From Bacillota bacterium (GTDB lineage Bacteria > Bacillota > Clostridia > Lachnospirales > Lachnospiraceae), in contig JAEZTJ010000072.1 in the NCBI GenBank assembly GCA_023421505.1, positions 1-47,345 of the forward strand: a stretch of 47,345 nucleotides of DNA, read 5' to 3'. The position numbers were made by a program, and so were the translations under genes. Under the pieces are notes generated by a model. The model was not told the DNA's origin and did no database searches. It saw only the letters and a list, made by a program, of their open reading frames with translations. Below, piece after piece: positions 10,075 through 19,512 of the stretch (positions are counted from its first letter, which is position 1; the number at the start of each line of letters is the position of its first letter).

Positions 10075-12399
10075 TTAAAGCAATGCCAAAACATCTTTAG
10101 CAGATTTTTCACTTCTTAATGTAATATTATCAAGATCCAAATTAAATGATGCTGAAATAAACTCTGGATAATTTACTGTTAATCCATTTAAAACTCTTTC
10201 AAATTGTTCTCTGTTTAAGCCAAATATCTGCGCCGGACTAACTCCTTCACTCTCGATATCAAAATTCATAAGTCTAGATAACGTAAATTGGTAATAATCC
10301 CCGCAAGCTTCTGCAAATCTGTACAAAGAATAGAGAATAACTAATGGTTCAGGATTTTGCCATTCCGTTCTTGAAAATGACACAGCTCTATTTTTTTCTT
10401 TAGTAACATAACCTAATCCAATGTTTCCAAATGGTAACTCCAGTATTCTTGCTAATGAACTCCAAATGTCAGGAGCCCAGCTTTCCTTAGCACCATCGTC
10501 AATTACCTGATTTACCAAATAATCTCTAGAGCAATTCTCACCAAATCTAACATTATTCACATACCAACCAATTTGAGGTGTATATACCAAATTGCTTAGC
10601 ATAATTCCCCATGCAGCTTCACTATCTAAAGAGAGCTTATCAATTATTTGTGCAGTATAAGAAAATCCTTCTTCATCAAGTAGCTCTGAGTCTCTTAAAA
10701 ATCTTTTAAAGAAATTAAACATCTGGGAACCCAAATTATGATTATCATTGAAATCGTTTTTGTATTTAAAATACTGTTCAAACCAATCCATTTTAGGAGC
10801 GTGATGTGAATAACAATTTAGACTCATATTTTTATTTATCATAGTATTTTCTCCTTTTGGCATCTCTAATGATTTATAAACCAAGCATCCTTTTTCTACC
10901 TTATGACAATGCAGACAATGTACACATTTATCACTAATCGTTACTTTTCCGTTTATAAAACTTATGCATCCATTGTGGCAGTCTGCTTCACACTCTCGAC
11001 ACCCTATACATGTTGCAGCTTTTCTAAATACATTCTTTAAATATTTAATAAATTGCGGGTTTTCCTTTGCTAATGAACTATCAACAATAATCTCATAACC
11101 ATTTTCTATCTCATTCAACTCAAACAAGTATTTATTGTTCTGAAATAATATCATATATGGTGATTCATTATTTAGTAAGAAACCAATTGTCTTTATCCAC
11201 TCTTTCCAATCATTCTTTGGATTAGTTACTTTGAATATAATATCCTTTTTTGATTTCTTTTCCTCATAATTAACGTCTATAGATATATCTCTACCGTTTT
11301 TTCGCGCTTTCCATCCACCGACATCAATAAATTGGTTCAATGCTTCTTCAGTCTTAAAGTTACTTCGATAGGTGTCCTTTATTATTTTTATAAATTTATC
11401 TGAATCTTCTTCATAACAATAATGGTTCATAAAATCATTTCTTTCAGCTGCTCTTGGACATACCAAACAACCTGCTCTTCTATTACCTTTGAGATAAGTT
11501 CTATTCATATGTAGATTATTTATGTACATATACAAAAATATTTCAGCTGAATTCCATTCCAAAATTGCATTACAACTATACTGCCCTTTATGTTTTTCAC
11601 CATAACTAATAAATGAATACTTACTACGAGCTAAACTTTCATCTGCTCTAACACCGATAAATCCCATTCCTGTAAAATTATTTTTTCCCAAGCATTTTCT
11701 TAATGCCAGTATTTGAGGGGCTGTTTTATGAACACAACAACACCAACGTGTCACGGTAGATGGAGGACCAAATTTATTCCAAGTATATTCTGGTTGATGT
11801 TCGGACTCTGCTACAATAAACTCTATTCCTTGTTCTGCACAGTCTTCTTTAACCAACTCTACTATGTCGTAGGTGTCACTAAATTCCATTCGAGTGTCAC
11901 CAAATAACACTTTGAATGCATTATGTGGTAATGCACGTTGCACTAAATCTAATACAACTACACTATCCTTACCCCCACTAAATGCCACATAATAAACGTC
12001 TATCTTCTTTTGATATTCCATAAAGGTATTATATATTGCTTTTATAGTCTCCTGACTAAGACTTTCAATAATATCTTTATTTTTTTCTGCCATGGCCGGA
12101 ATATCAATAAATCTTAATGGTGCATTTCCATTCTCTGGTTCATCCATGATAATAATTTCAGGCTTACGATTTATAGAACCACCTTTAGTTTTTGCTACCA
12201 AACGTCCTCTATAATAATAGTTATTCGCCTCTGCCCACATATATGGGTAAGCATCATTCTTCTCATAAATCCAATACTGGTCAAAACCGAGTATATCCAA
12301 TTCCTCATAATATACCGGTCTGGGCTCCTTGCTAAATGACAATGGTGTTGTATTTAGCAATATTCCACCTGTTGAAACATCCCATTCATAGGAATACAT
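10075..12399 (-). CDS. brxP: BrxP, PAPS-reductase-like sulfur enzyme of type 4 BREX
   Basis: A 774-aa multidomain protein. Residues 135-340 form an ATP-pyrophosphatase domain of the PAPS reductase family with PP-loop SGGKDS near 141-146, WCCCVHK near 219-225 and a second pair AGCLVC near 309-314. Residues 464-504 hold a ferredoxin-like dicluster pattern (CIGCRECEADC, then CVHCLHC with a later Cys). The last ~230 residues resemble the DUF4007-type domain often found beside such reductases. The architecture recalls DndC, which activates DNA for sulfur insertion in phosphorothioation. No cysteine desulfurase (DndA) is in the window, so a host IscS-type enzyme would have to supply sulfur. AGGAG before the ATG at 12399 decides against the upstream in-frame ATG at 12435. 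Only one base separates this ATG from the preceding TAG. Confidence 0.92.
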   Translation of the reverse strand: MYSYEWDVSTGGILLNTTPLSFSKEPRPVYYEELDILGFDQYWIYEKNDAYPYMWAEANNYYYRGRLVAKTKGGSINRKPEIIIMDEPENGNAPLRFIDIPAMAEKNKDIIESLSQETIKAIYNTFMEYQKKIDVYYVAFSGGKDSVVVLDLVQRALPHNAFKVLFGDTRMEFSDTYDIVELVKEDCAEQGIEFIVAESEHQPEYTWNKFGPPSTVTRWCCCVHKTAPQILALRKCLGKNNFTGMGFIGVRADESLARSKYSFISYGEKHKGQYSCNAILEWNSAEIFLYMYINNLHMNRTYLKGNRRAGCLVCPRAAERNDFMNHYCYEEDSDKFIKIIKDTYRSNFKTEEALNQFIDVGGWKARKNGRDISIDVNYEEKKSKKDIIFKVTNPKNDWKEWIKTIGFLLNNESPYMILFQNNKYLFELNEIENGYEIIVDSSLAKENPQFIKYLKNVFRKAATCIGCRECEADCHNGCISFINGKVTISDKCVHCLHCHKVEKGCLVYKSLEMPKGENTMINKNMSLNCYSHHAPKMDWFEQYFKYKNDFNDNHNLGSQMFNFFKRFLRDSELLDEEGFSYTAQIIDKLSLDSEAAWGIMLSNLVYTPQIGWYVNNVRFGENCSRDYLVNQVIDDGAKESWAPDIWSSLARILELPFGNIGLGYVTKEKNRAVSFSRTEWQNPEPLVILYSLYRFAEACGDYYQFTLSRLMNFDIESEGVSPAQIFGLNREQFERVLNGLTVNYPEFISASFNLDLDNITLRSEKSAKDVLALL

Positions 12400-12400
12400 A

Positions 12401-15400
12401 CTAATTGCTCCTTTTTTCTCGTAGTAATTTTGCATTAACGCGAATCTGCTCTATTGTAGAAACTTTCTTTCTTGCAATATAACCTTTCTCGCTTAAATAA
12501 TCTAATGCAAATTCTTCAGTCAATTCGACACCACTTTGTGCAAGTGCATCTACTACTACATCATCAAATGTTTTAAATCTTGACTCTCTATCAACAATGA
12601 CACCAGCTACCTTAGCATTAAATGTTGCCGTATGCATCAATACATATTTCCGACTAAAAGAATAAACATAGCTTTCCAATAAATAAGTATTCCATAGATA
12701 ACCAGCATCTGGAAATAATGCAAACTGATTAATCTCTTCTATTGGAATATATGGTCCTGTACAAAATCTTCCTATCGCATTGTCTGTTTCTTCTATCGAA
12801 AACATTGCATATTTCTTAGATACAAACTCATTTTCATTAATTCTTAATGCATTATCATATACTGCATCAAAATAAATTGTTGTGTTAAGTTCCTCCTTCA
12901 AAGAAATCAGCATATCCATATTTATAAAATCGTGTTTTTGAGTATAAATTGCAAAAATATCTTGCATTTTATAATCTTTACCATATTCGCTAATTATATT
13001 GCTGTTAAATGAAAATCTTTCTTTCATCCAATATGCAATTACATCTCGTTTTCCTATTTCCTGAAACTGAGTTAATTTATCGAATAAATCGGGATAAGTT
13101 GTACTTAATATTTCAAGTAACTTGTTACCAGCCATAAAACCATTGTTTTTGATTGAATCGGCGATGATAACTTCTATCTGTCTTAATTCATCATCAGTAA
13201 AATTTACTATTAAGGCAGTAAAATAGCTACCTTTAGAATCCCTTACAAATTCTTTTCGTGATGCTAAAATGAATTTTATCCTATCCAAAGGAATGTGAGG
13301 AAGTTCATACGCTAATTCTTCAAAAGTCATACTTCTAGCATTACTGATTAAGCATTTTTTCAATTCCTCTACCGGATCAGCTTCTGCTGACAAATCATTT
13401 GTCATAAACGTACGCTTTATATAATACTGTCCTCTGTACTGATATTCAAGATACCGTTTCAGCATATCTGTAGAGTATATTTGTTGTTCAGAAAACTCCA
13501 ACTGAAAATCTTGAAAAATAGCTTCATAATAGAGCATATTTTTCCCTTCAGCAAACATTGTCTGGATATAATCACCCAATTTATTCGCCACTTTGTCATC
13601 CAACATATTTGTTGGTTCATATACCCTATTTTCATACAGGATTCCACATCGCATAACTTCATTATCAATTAATTCATCTGAAATTAATAAAGAATTTCCT
13701 GTTTCTTCTTCGTAGTATCTTCTAAATTTCTTAGCCTCAAGTGCTGAGCCAATACGATATCCTCTACTAAACATCTTAAGTATTTTCTTGTATTTATTAG
13801 AACCTACTGCCTCAGTAACAACTTCTTTAGTCTCCATTTTGTTAGCATCAAATTCATAAAACCTTACTTTATCTTTCAAATTCTCTGTTTCATAGTTCAT
13901 TGTTCCATTGTCGTAAAAACTATACCGTCCGGTTTTATCTTTGATAGCCCATGCAGCCTCATGCAATAATGCTTTTACATCCTCAAGACTTCCTGTTACA
14001 ATCGCATCATACAACTGATGTGCTGTTACTTCAAAATGATAATATTCAGTAAATTCTTTTAATTTTCTATATACCTTATCATAAATGTGAGGAAACTTTT
14101 GATCTAATCCAATAGTATTAATAGTAATATCATCAACAGTTGATTTACTTTCTAATTCCACTGTAGTAACTACCTGAGCTATTACTTCACTTCCATTATT
14201 GTTTTTTTGCTCTTGCTCTTTTTTGTAATATAAATCAATTTGTATTCCATTACTCGAGTTTTCCTTTTTGCCTGATAAGTAATCTTCTCTACTGTAATAA
14301 ATCATTTCTGTTGCAGGACTATAAATCATGCTTGTGCTGTTAATTATAGGTGTAATATCATATCTGTCAAACCTAAGACCATATTCCTCATCAATATACT
14401 GTATAAAATCAAGTATATTTATTTGTTCATACTTGCTTACAATAAATTTAAAGAAATTACTTCTTGATATTTGATTTTCAGTATGAGCAAACAAGAAACC
14501 TCCAGCCATCTTTCCATACTTTATGCTTTTATTTGAACGCAGTAAGGCACCATAAAACCAATCACTTAAACCGTAATCATCTATTGTTGAATGGAATCCA
14601 TGTTTATGTACCGAATGTACCGTAAAATATGTATCATCCGTATATTGGGATAAAGATATAGCATATTCTTTTAATTGCTCCGGTGTTACCCCTGGTGCAA
14701 TCTGCGAAAATTTGTCATAAGTAATATATCTATTCTGTTCTATCTCAAGAAGCTTATACTCCGTCCGTAAAATTTCCAATACATGACTAAAGCTTTGGTT
14801 ATAGCAAATTCTTCTATCTAATTCACTCATATTAATTTCATCATTTCTAGTAAGTACAAACCGGAAATAATTTTCAGCAGTCTCATAAGTGTTTCTAATT
14901 ACATAATCAACAAATACTAAAAAGCCCAACATTTTCAGATTATATGGATTAATCTTATTTCTATTAGCAGTTGGAAATAGATCCATGTACATATCCTCAA
15001 GATCAGAAATAAAGTAAAAATCATCAATTAATCTTTTCTTCATTTCATCATACTCAAATGGATTCATTACCTCCTGGTCCACAGTAAACATAGAATTATG
15101 ATAATACCTATGAATATATGAAATAAAATTCGCAACAACCGTTTCCGACTTTACTCCATATTCTTCTTCATATGCATCTGCAAATTCGTACAAACCAATA
15201 GGAGCAACTCGATACAGAAATTTTTCCACTTGCCTTCCTCTATCTGCATTACCGATAGTTAAGAATGGCATTCTTCCTAATGTGATCTTCAAATTCGGTA
15301 ACATTATTTCACACTTTTTCATAAGATTATGAAGTTCATATTCGTCCTGAAGATTGTATTCCTGCATTAATACCTGATTAGTCATAAAAAGCTTCAATGT

Positions 15401-17038
15401 TGAGATTTCGAATCCATCATAGTTATCCAAACCCATGCTCCTGAACAGTTCTACTATATCATAATCTGTGATATTATAATAACGTATTCTCCTACCATAT
15501 TTCATCAGAGCATAGTTGCAATCAGCAATACGTGCTTCAAAAGCATGTTCTGTAATATATTGTAATTTTTCATTTTGTTCTAAGCCATTAGAAGACAAAA
15601 ATTCATTATAATACTCATAAAATTCTGTAACTCCACATTCTTTTTCCGAATAATATTTTTCTAATATTTTTCTAGTTATTTTTTCTCGCTGAAGTGACAC
15701 ATATTCATCTTTAATCAGCACGGTATATTGTCCCATGACTCGTTCTGCTCTTTTAGCAATGCTCTCAGTAAGATTTTCATCTTCGAAAATCTCTTCCAGC
15801 TGCTTGTTTCCATTGGAATTACATATAAAGGAAAGAAAATTATATGATTCCTCTGTTATATCTAACAAATCCAGAAAATCTTTCTTGCTTATAGCATAAT
15901 TCTCATACCAATACTGATATTTTAATTCTTTTACCTTTGGCAAATCTTCTAATGCTTTCTTCGCAAGCTGTCTTGCACGTTCACGTGTTACACCTAATTC
16001 ATTTCCTGTTTCTTCAAGAGTTTTTCCTTGCATTCTTAATGTAAGAGCCTGTGCCGCCTTATCATTTTTTATATTAGGAATACACTCCTTCACATCCGGA
16101 TAGTAAATACAATACCCATCATCGGTCTCATCTATCATCTTATTAACCTTTAGTTTTAACAGTAAATTGTCAAGATTATCAATTAATAAGTAAGCTTTTG
16201 GCATATTACTTTTTATATGTGAATATGAAACATATCTTTCTCCAATTAATGATATTATATATTTCTCGATCATTTTCTCAGTAATATTATCAGAATATAG
16301 CTTATGTAATAAACATTTATTATCCATTAACTCATCTACAGTTTCATATTTAATTTCATCATGTATATTAATCAAAACAGAACGAAATACACTTAACATT
16401 TGCATTACATCTATGTTTTCACAACTATCTTCTAAATCTTTTCTCAAATAATCTAATATATGATTAACAGTAGCATCATCACCATCTGCAACATATCGAA
16501 CTAAAGTAATCTGTGAAAGCTTTTCAATTATTTCATCTAATGACTTTTCACCCATTCCTTGGGTATCTTTTAAAGTAGCAAAATCAAAATTAACAATCTT
16601 CAATGCCGATTCACAATTCAATCTCATTAGTGCTCCCATTGTTCTGTTGGAAAACCCCATTTTTGTAACCGGAATATCATCAACATATAACCCTAACTGA
16701 TCTAAAAACATTACATTGTATGCCTTTTTTTGAGCAGTCTGCTCATCTATATAATGCAATACTATTTTCTTCTTTATTATAGATACACTTTCCCCTTCAT
16801 TGCTATATAACACATCTGTATTGCCTGTAGTTACTGCTTTCATCACGTCTAAAATTTCTTTAATAGAAGTGCGTCCCATGTTCCTCATAAGCATCAACTT
16901 ATCAGTATTAAGTTCCAGCAAATCTCCCACGGTGTTAATATCATTCCGCTTCAAGCAGTTAAATGAGCGGACTGATAATTTTAAATTTTCAATTAATAAT
17001 TCATTTGTTATATTATTCATTATCACTTTAATAACCAC
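12401..17038 (-). CDS. giant protein with RNAP alpha-CTD-like and sigma-4-like domains
   Basis: A 1545-aa protein heading the BREX operon. Residues about 14-66 match the RNA polymerase alpha C-terminal domain closely: LKLSVRSFNCLKR, INTVGDLLELN, RNMGRTSIKEI. A second, more diverged copy is at about 114-176 (FSNRTMGALMRLN, GMGEKSLDEI). Residues about 325-368 form a sigma-region-4-like helix-turn-helix (LTLRMQGKTLEETGNELGVTRERARQL). The remaining ~1170 residues are helical with repeated winged-helix-like stretches (for example FEELAYELPHIPLDRIKFIL); I recognise no catalytic motif. The frame shown starts at GTG 17038 with GGAAG about 7 nt upstream; an ATG at 17020 is possible but has a poor site. 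Its TAG is one base before the brxP ATG, so the two are almost certainly co-expressed. It is not one of the four type 4 BREX core genes known to me. It could be a DNA-sensing scaffold, a regulator of host or phage transcription, or a target-recognition subunit. Confidence 0.85.
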   Translation of the reverse strand: MVIKVIMNNITNELLIENLKLSVRSFNCLKRNDINTVGDLLELNTDKLMLMRNMGRTSIKEILDVMKAVTTGNTDVLYSNEGESVSIIKKKIVLHYIDEQTAQKKAYNVMFLDQLGLYVDDIPVTKMGFSNRTMGALMRLNCESALKIVNFDFATLKDTQGMGEKSLDEIIEKLSQITLVRYVADGDDATVNHILDYLRKDLEDSCENIDVMQMLSVFRSVLINIHDEIKYETVDELMDNKCLLHKLYSDNITEKMIEKYIISLIGERYVSYSHIKSNMPKAYLLIDNLDNLLLKLKVNKMIDETDDGYCIYYPDVKECIPNIKNDKAAQALTLRMQGKTLEETGNELGVTRERARQLAKKALEDLPKVKELKYQYWYENYAISKKDFLDLLDITEESYNFLSFICNSNGNKQLEEIFEDENLTESIAKRAERVMGQYTVLIKDEYVSLQREKITRKILEKYYSEKECGVTEFYEYYNEFLSSNGLEQNEKLQYITEHAFEARIADCNYALMKYGRRIRYYNITDYDIVELFRSMGLDNYDGFEISTLKLFMTNQVLMQEYNLQDEYELHNLMKKCEIMLPNLKITLGRMPFLTIGNADRGRQVEKFLYRVAPIGLYEFADAYEEEYGVKSETVVANFISYIHRYYHNSMFTVDQEVMNPFEYDEMKKRLIDDFYFISDLEDMYMDLFPTANRNKINPYNLKMLGFLVFVDYVIRNTYETAENYFRFVLTRNDEINMSELDRRICYNQSFSHVLEILRTEYKLLEIEQNRYITYDKFSQIAPGVTPEQLKEYAISLSQYTDDTYFTVHSVHKHGFHSTIDDYGLSDWFYGALLRSNKSIKYGKMAGGFLFAHTENQISRSNFFKFIVSKYEQINILDFIQYIDEEYGLRFDRYDITPIINSTSMIYSPATEMIYYSREDYLSGKKENSSNGIQIDLYYKKEQEQKNNNGSEVIAQVVTTVELESKSTVDDITINTIGLDQKFPHIYDKVYRKLKEFTEYYHFEVTAHQLYDAIVTGSLEDVKALLHEAAWAIKDKTGRYSFYDNGTMNYETENLKDKVRFYEFDANKMETKEVVTEAVGSNKYKKILKMFSRGYRIGSALEAKKFRRYYEEETGNSLLISDELIDNEVMRCGILYENRVYEPTNMLDDKVANKLGDYIQTMFAEGKNMLYYEAIFQDFQLEFSEQQIYSTDMLKRYLEYQYRGQYYIKRTFMTNDLSAEADPVEELKKCLISNARSMTFEELAYELPHIPLDRIKFILASRKEFVRDSKGSYFTALIVNFTDDELRQIEVIIADSIKNNGFMAGNKLLEILSTTYPDLFDKLTQFQEIGKRDVIAYWMKERFSFNSNIISEYGKDYKMQDIFAIYTQKHDFINMDMLISLKEELNTTIYFDAVYDNALRINENEFVSKKYAMFSIEETDNAIGRFCTGPYIPIEEINQFALFPDAGYLWNTYLLESYVYSFSRKYVLMHTATFNAKVAGVIVDRESRFKTFDDVVVDALAQSGVELTEEFALDYLSEKGYIARKKVSTIEQIRVNAKLLREKRSN

Positions 17039-17373
17039 TCACTTTCTTCCACGAACCCTTCAGTACCTGTCACAATGAACAGAATATGAACGATTCGGAC
17101 AGTTGTGTATACATTTTGTACATTGTAACAAGTACAAATTGAATACAACATTTAATAATAAATGTCTTGCTGCACTTCCATAATATCACCAATATCACGT
17201 TAATTACTTAGCCGCTATGTAGTAATCCATCATATCCACGTTTCTATTTTGTTTACTAACTCAATAATCCTATTACTTTACTTCACAACATCACAATCTA
17301 AATTGTACCACTAACAACTATTGACCTCAATATATTCCTCCAGCTGCAAATTGGGGGGCTGATTGGGGCGCTA
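17039..17373. other. BREX operon upstream region
   Basis: This 335-bp AT-rich stretch lies between the WYL regulator stop and the first BREX-operon gene, both on the minus strand. It holds a 24-bp inverted repeat (17115-17138) and several weak minus-strand promoter-like hexamers (TTGTAC, TACAAT, TATACA) around it, none in ideal spacing. I see no ORF or tRNA. The BREX promoter is most likely here. Confidence 0.6.
17115..17138. promoter_or_regulatory. inverted repeat, candidate operator of BREX operon
   Basis: TTTGTAC and GTACAAA form perfect 7-bp arms around a 10-bp spacer, about 80-100 bp upstream of the first BREX gene and overlapping possible promoter hexamers. The neighbouring WYL-domain gene belongs to a family (BrxR-like) that represses defence operons by binding such repeats, so this is its best candidate site. 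That link is inference. Confidence 0.5.
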
Positions 17374-18363
17374 TCATAAATACTGCTCTAACAGACTCCT
17401 TATTTCATCTCTCATCATATCTAAAACACATTCAGGTCCGATTACTTTTACTCCTCTACCCAGTCCAATCACCCATGCAAGGAATTGCTGACTAACCGCA
17501 ACATTGATACAAGCCACAAAGTGATTAGAATCCACCTTCATCATCTGAACGTCCTTACCAAAACGATCTATAACAACACCTGCCAGCCGATTTTCACATT
17601 CCAGCTTTACAGTCTGAATTTCACCATCATACATTCCGAACATTTTACCTGAATAAACTGCAACATCAAATGTTTCAAAGAACTCTTTTCCTGCACGCTT
17701 CTCCTCAGTCAGATCAATCTTCAACATCTTGTCTACCCTGTAGTGCTTGATCATACCCGCTTCACAATCAAATCCTATCAAATAATAGTTTTCATTATCC
17801 CACGAAAGTGCCCAGGGACTAACGAGGTAAAGCTCTCCGTTCTTGCGTAGCTCCATTTTCTTATCAACATTCCACTGAAAATACTGGAACTTTATCTTCA
17901 CATTAGCACCAATTGCAGCATGAATCTTATCGACATTATAATAAATACTCTCATTCATTGTCTTAATTCGTCCTGCAACATAAACCTGCCTTTGTAATTG
18001 AGAAGCTTCATATTTACTTGATAAATTCTCAAGTTTTTTAATCAGCTCATTGGATTTCTTCGCTGTTATAAATTTAGATGATTGTACGGCATCGACTAAC
18101 AATTTCAATTCTGCCAGCTCAAAATCTCGTTTGCCAACCCGATAGTAATATGTCTTGTTTCTTTGCTCTCCGATAATATCCATCCCAAATACCCGTAACG
18201 CTTCTAAGTCATCGTAAATACTCTTTCTCTCAGCGGTAACATCATATTTTTCTAAAGAAGATAATATTTCTGGCATGGTGATACTGTGGGTTTCATCTGT
18301 TTTCTCCAATAATATTTTCATAAGATAAAGAAGTTTTAGCTTTTGATTTGTACCTTTTGCCAT
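17374..18363 (-). CDS. WYL-domain helix-turn-helix regulator
   Basis: A 329-aa transcription factor. Residues about 8-75 are a winged helix-turn-helix (ITMPEILSSLEKY, TAERKSIYDDLEAL). Residues about 140-220 are a WYL domain; the namesake triad reads YYL in ENYYLIGFD, followed by KHYRVDKM. Residues 230-329 look like the WCX extension. WYL regulators sense nucleic-acid ligands and commonly control BREX, CBASS and CRISPR loci. GGGAGAGGA precedes the ATG. It lies upstream of the BREX operon on the same strand, separated by 335 bp that contain the candidate operator, and probably regulates it. Confidence 0.9.
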   Translation of the reverse strand: MAKGTNQKLKLLYLMKILLEKTDETHSITMPEILSSLEKYDVTAERKSIYDDLEALRVFGMDIIGEQRNKTYYYRVGKRDFELAELKLLVDAVQSSKFITAKKSNELIKKLENLSSKYEASQLQRQVYVAGRIKTMNESIYYNVDKIHAAIGANVKIKFQYFQWNVDKKMELRKNGELYLVSPWALSWDNENYYLIGFDCEAGMIKHYRVDKMLKIDLTEEKRAGKEFFETFDVAVYSGKMFGMYDGEIQTVKLECENRLAGVVIDRFGKDVQMMKVDSNHFVACINVAVSQQFLAWVIGLGRGVKVIGPECVLDMMRDEIRSLLEQYL

Positions 18364-18457
18364 ACGATATCCTCTCCCTTACTCAATTTTCATATGTTTA
18401 CAATCCCCAAGGATAAGATTACCATATTCGAAGGAAGAATTAAAGGACTTGTTTAAA

Positions 18458-18562
18458 TTAATTGTCATTTTTACACACATTATAGTGTTCACATCGTAGA
18501 CAACAGGATTTGCATTCTCGCTTATTGCGCATGAAGAGCCAGTAGAATAATCTATGTACCAT
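18458..18562 (-). CDS. 34-aa Cys-rich small protein
   Basis: A short frame with ATG at 18562 and AGAAGG just upstream. The peptide has a hydrophobic start (VHRLFYWLF) and then a Cys-rich basic part (RNKRECKSCCLRCEH, ending in NVCKN). Five Cys in 20 residues suggest a metal-binding knuckle. It lies between the exonuclease gene and the WYL regulator on the same strand. It is too short for strong support, but similar Cys-rich mini-proteins are common on clostridial mobile elements. Confidence 0.42.
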   Translation of the reverse strand: MVHRLFYWLFMRNKRECKSCCLRCEHYNVCKNDN

Positions 18563-18591
18563 ATAATACCTTCTTTCCATCCTCATTGAAG

Positions 18592-19269
18592 TTACGACGC
18601 AATACAAATCCCTTTCAGTTTATCTGCAAAGAGATAACCCAGACAAAATGTCATTGGAGCACTTGGTTTCATAGCATCTATAATAGGTTTCATAATTCTA
18701 TTGAACTCATCTATATCCTTCGAAAGTGCATAGATTGATGCTGTATTCCTTGCATCCCACAATGTATCGTGCATTCTTCCGACAAAGTTTTCACCAATAG
18801 CATTCATCGCACTTTCTAAAGAGATTATCTTTTCAAACCCTAATAAATCACAGAATTCTCTTTGGTAATCTTTCCATTCAGTTGCCAATCCGATAAATAC
18901 ATCGAATTCAATGTTCTTTAGCGTTATTTCTTGTATTAGTTGTCTATAATCATTATCACTCCATGAATATATGACAATATCATCATTTTGGCTTTCCTTC
19001 TCTATCCACATAAAAAATTCATAAATCGCATTTTTAAAGCTAGGTGCTTTTTGAACCATTTGATTAGTTACGCCTGTTAATCTCGAATATTTTTCAGTTA
19101 TCTGATTGTACTCAGGTTTCACATATTGGCAATAGGAACTTATCTCTTTACTATCCTCATCAAGCAAAACTGCACCGATTTCAATGATTTCATTTTTACA
19201 AATTTGTCTTGCTTCTTTAAAACTTGAATTAATCGGGTTCATTTCAAAATCCACAAAAATGGTTTTCAT
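18592..19269 (-). CDS. DEDDh 3'-5' exonuclease, ERI1/KapD-like
   Basis: A 225-aa exonuclease-fold protein. Motif ExoI is FVDFEMNP near residues 5-12. A conserved EIIEIGAVLLD stretch follows, the middle has YSWSDNDYRQL (ExoII position, Asp near 105), and ExoIIIe is HDTLWDARNTASIY near 178-191 with the expected His and Asp. The family degrades RNA or single-stranded DNA from the 3' end. GGAGAAGGGA precedes the ATG by more than the usual spacing. It is the second of two tandem exonuclease genes in the defence region; a role in nucleic-acid turnover during defence is inferred only. Confidence 0.85.
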   Translation of the reverse strand: MKTIFVDFEMNPINSSFKEARQICKNEIIEIGAVLLDEDSKEISSYCQYVKPEYNQITEKYSRLTGVTNQMVQKAPSFKNAIYEFFMWIEKESQNDDIVIYSWSDNDYRQLIQEITLKNIEFDVFIGLATEWKDYQREFCDLLGFEKIISLESAMNAIGENFVGRMHDTLWDARNTASIYALSKDIDEFNRIMKPIIDAMKPSAPMTFCLGYLFADKLKGICIAS

Positions 19270-19512
19270 AATAACTACCTATCCCTTCTCCTAAGTCTCT
19301 GATTTCACTGAGCCTCACAACCACCCTAAGTAACACCTTGATATCATCCTACAATACCAACTGTCCTATAAAACGGATTTGGAAAATATTATTATAAAAA
19401 AATTCTTCCAGAACTCCTTTCATCAGTCTCGGGAGTCTGCAAGAATCATTTCTATGATTTATTCAGTTTTTTCAGTCAAATAATACAATTATTTTATCTA
19501 TAAAACACTTCA

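Noticed and set aside
12401..17038. PglX-like methyltransferase or helicase within the giant BREX-linked protein
   Set aside because: No SAM-binding NPPY motif and no Walker A/DExH motifs could be found along its length.
17039..17373. tRNA or integrase remnant at the BREX border
   Set aside because: No cloverleaf-like stems or integrase motifs visible in this gap.
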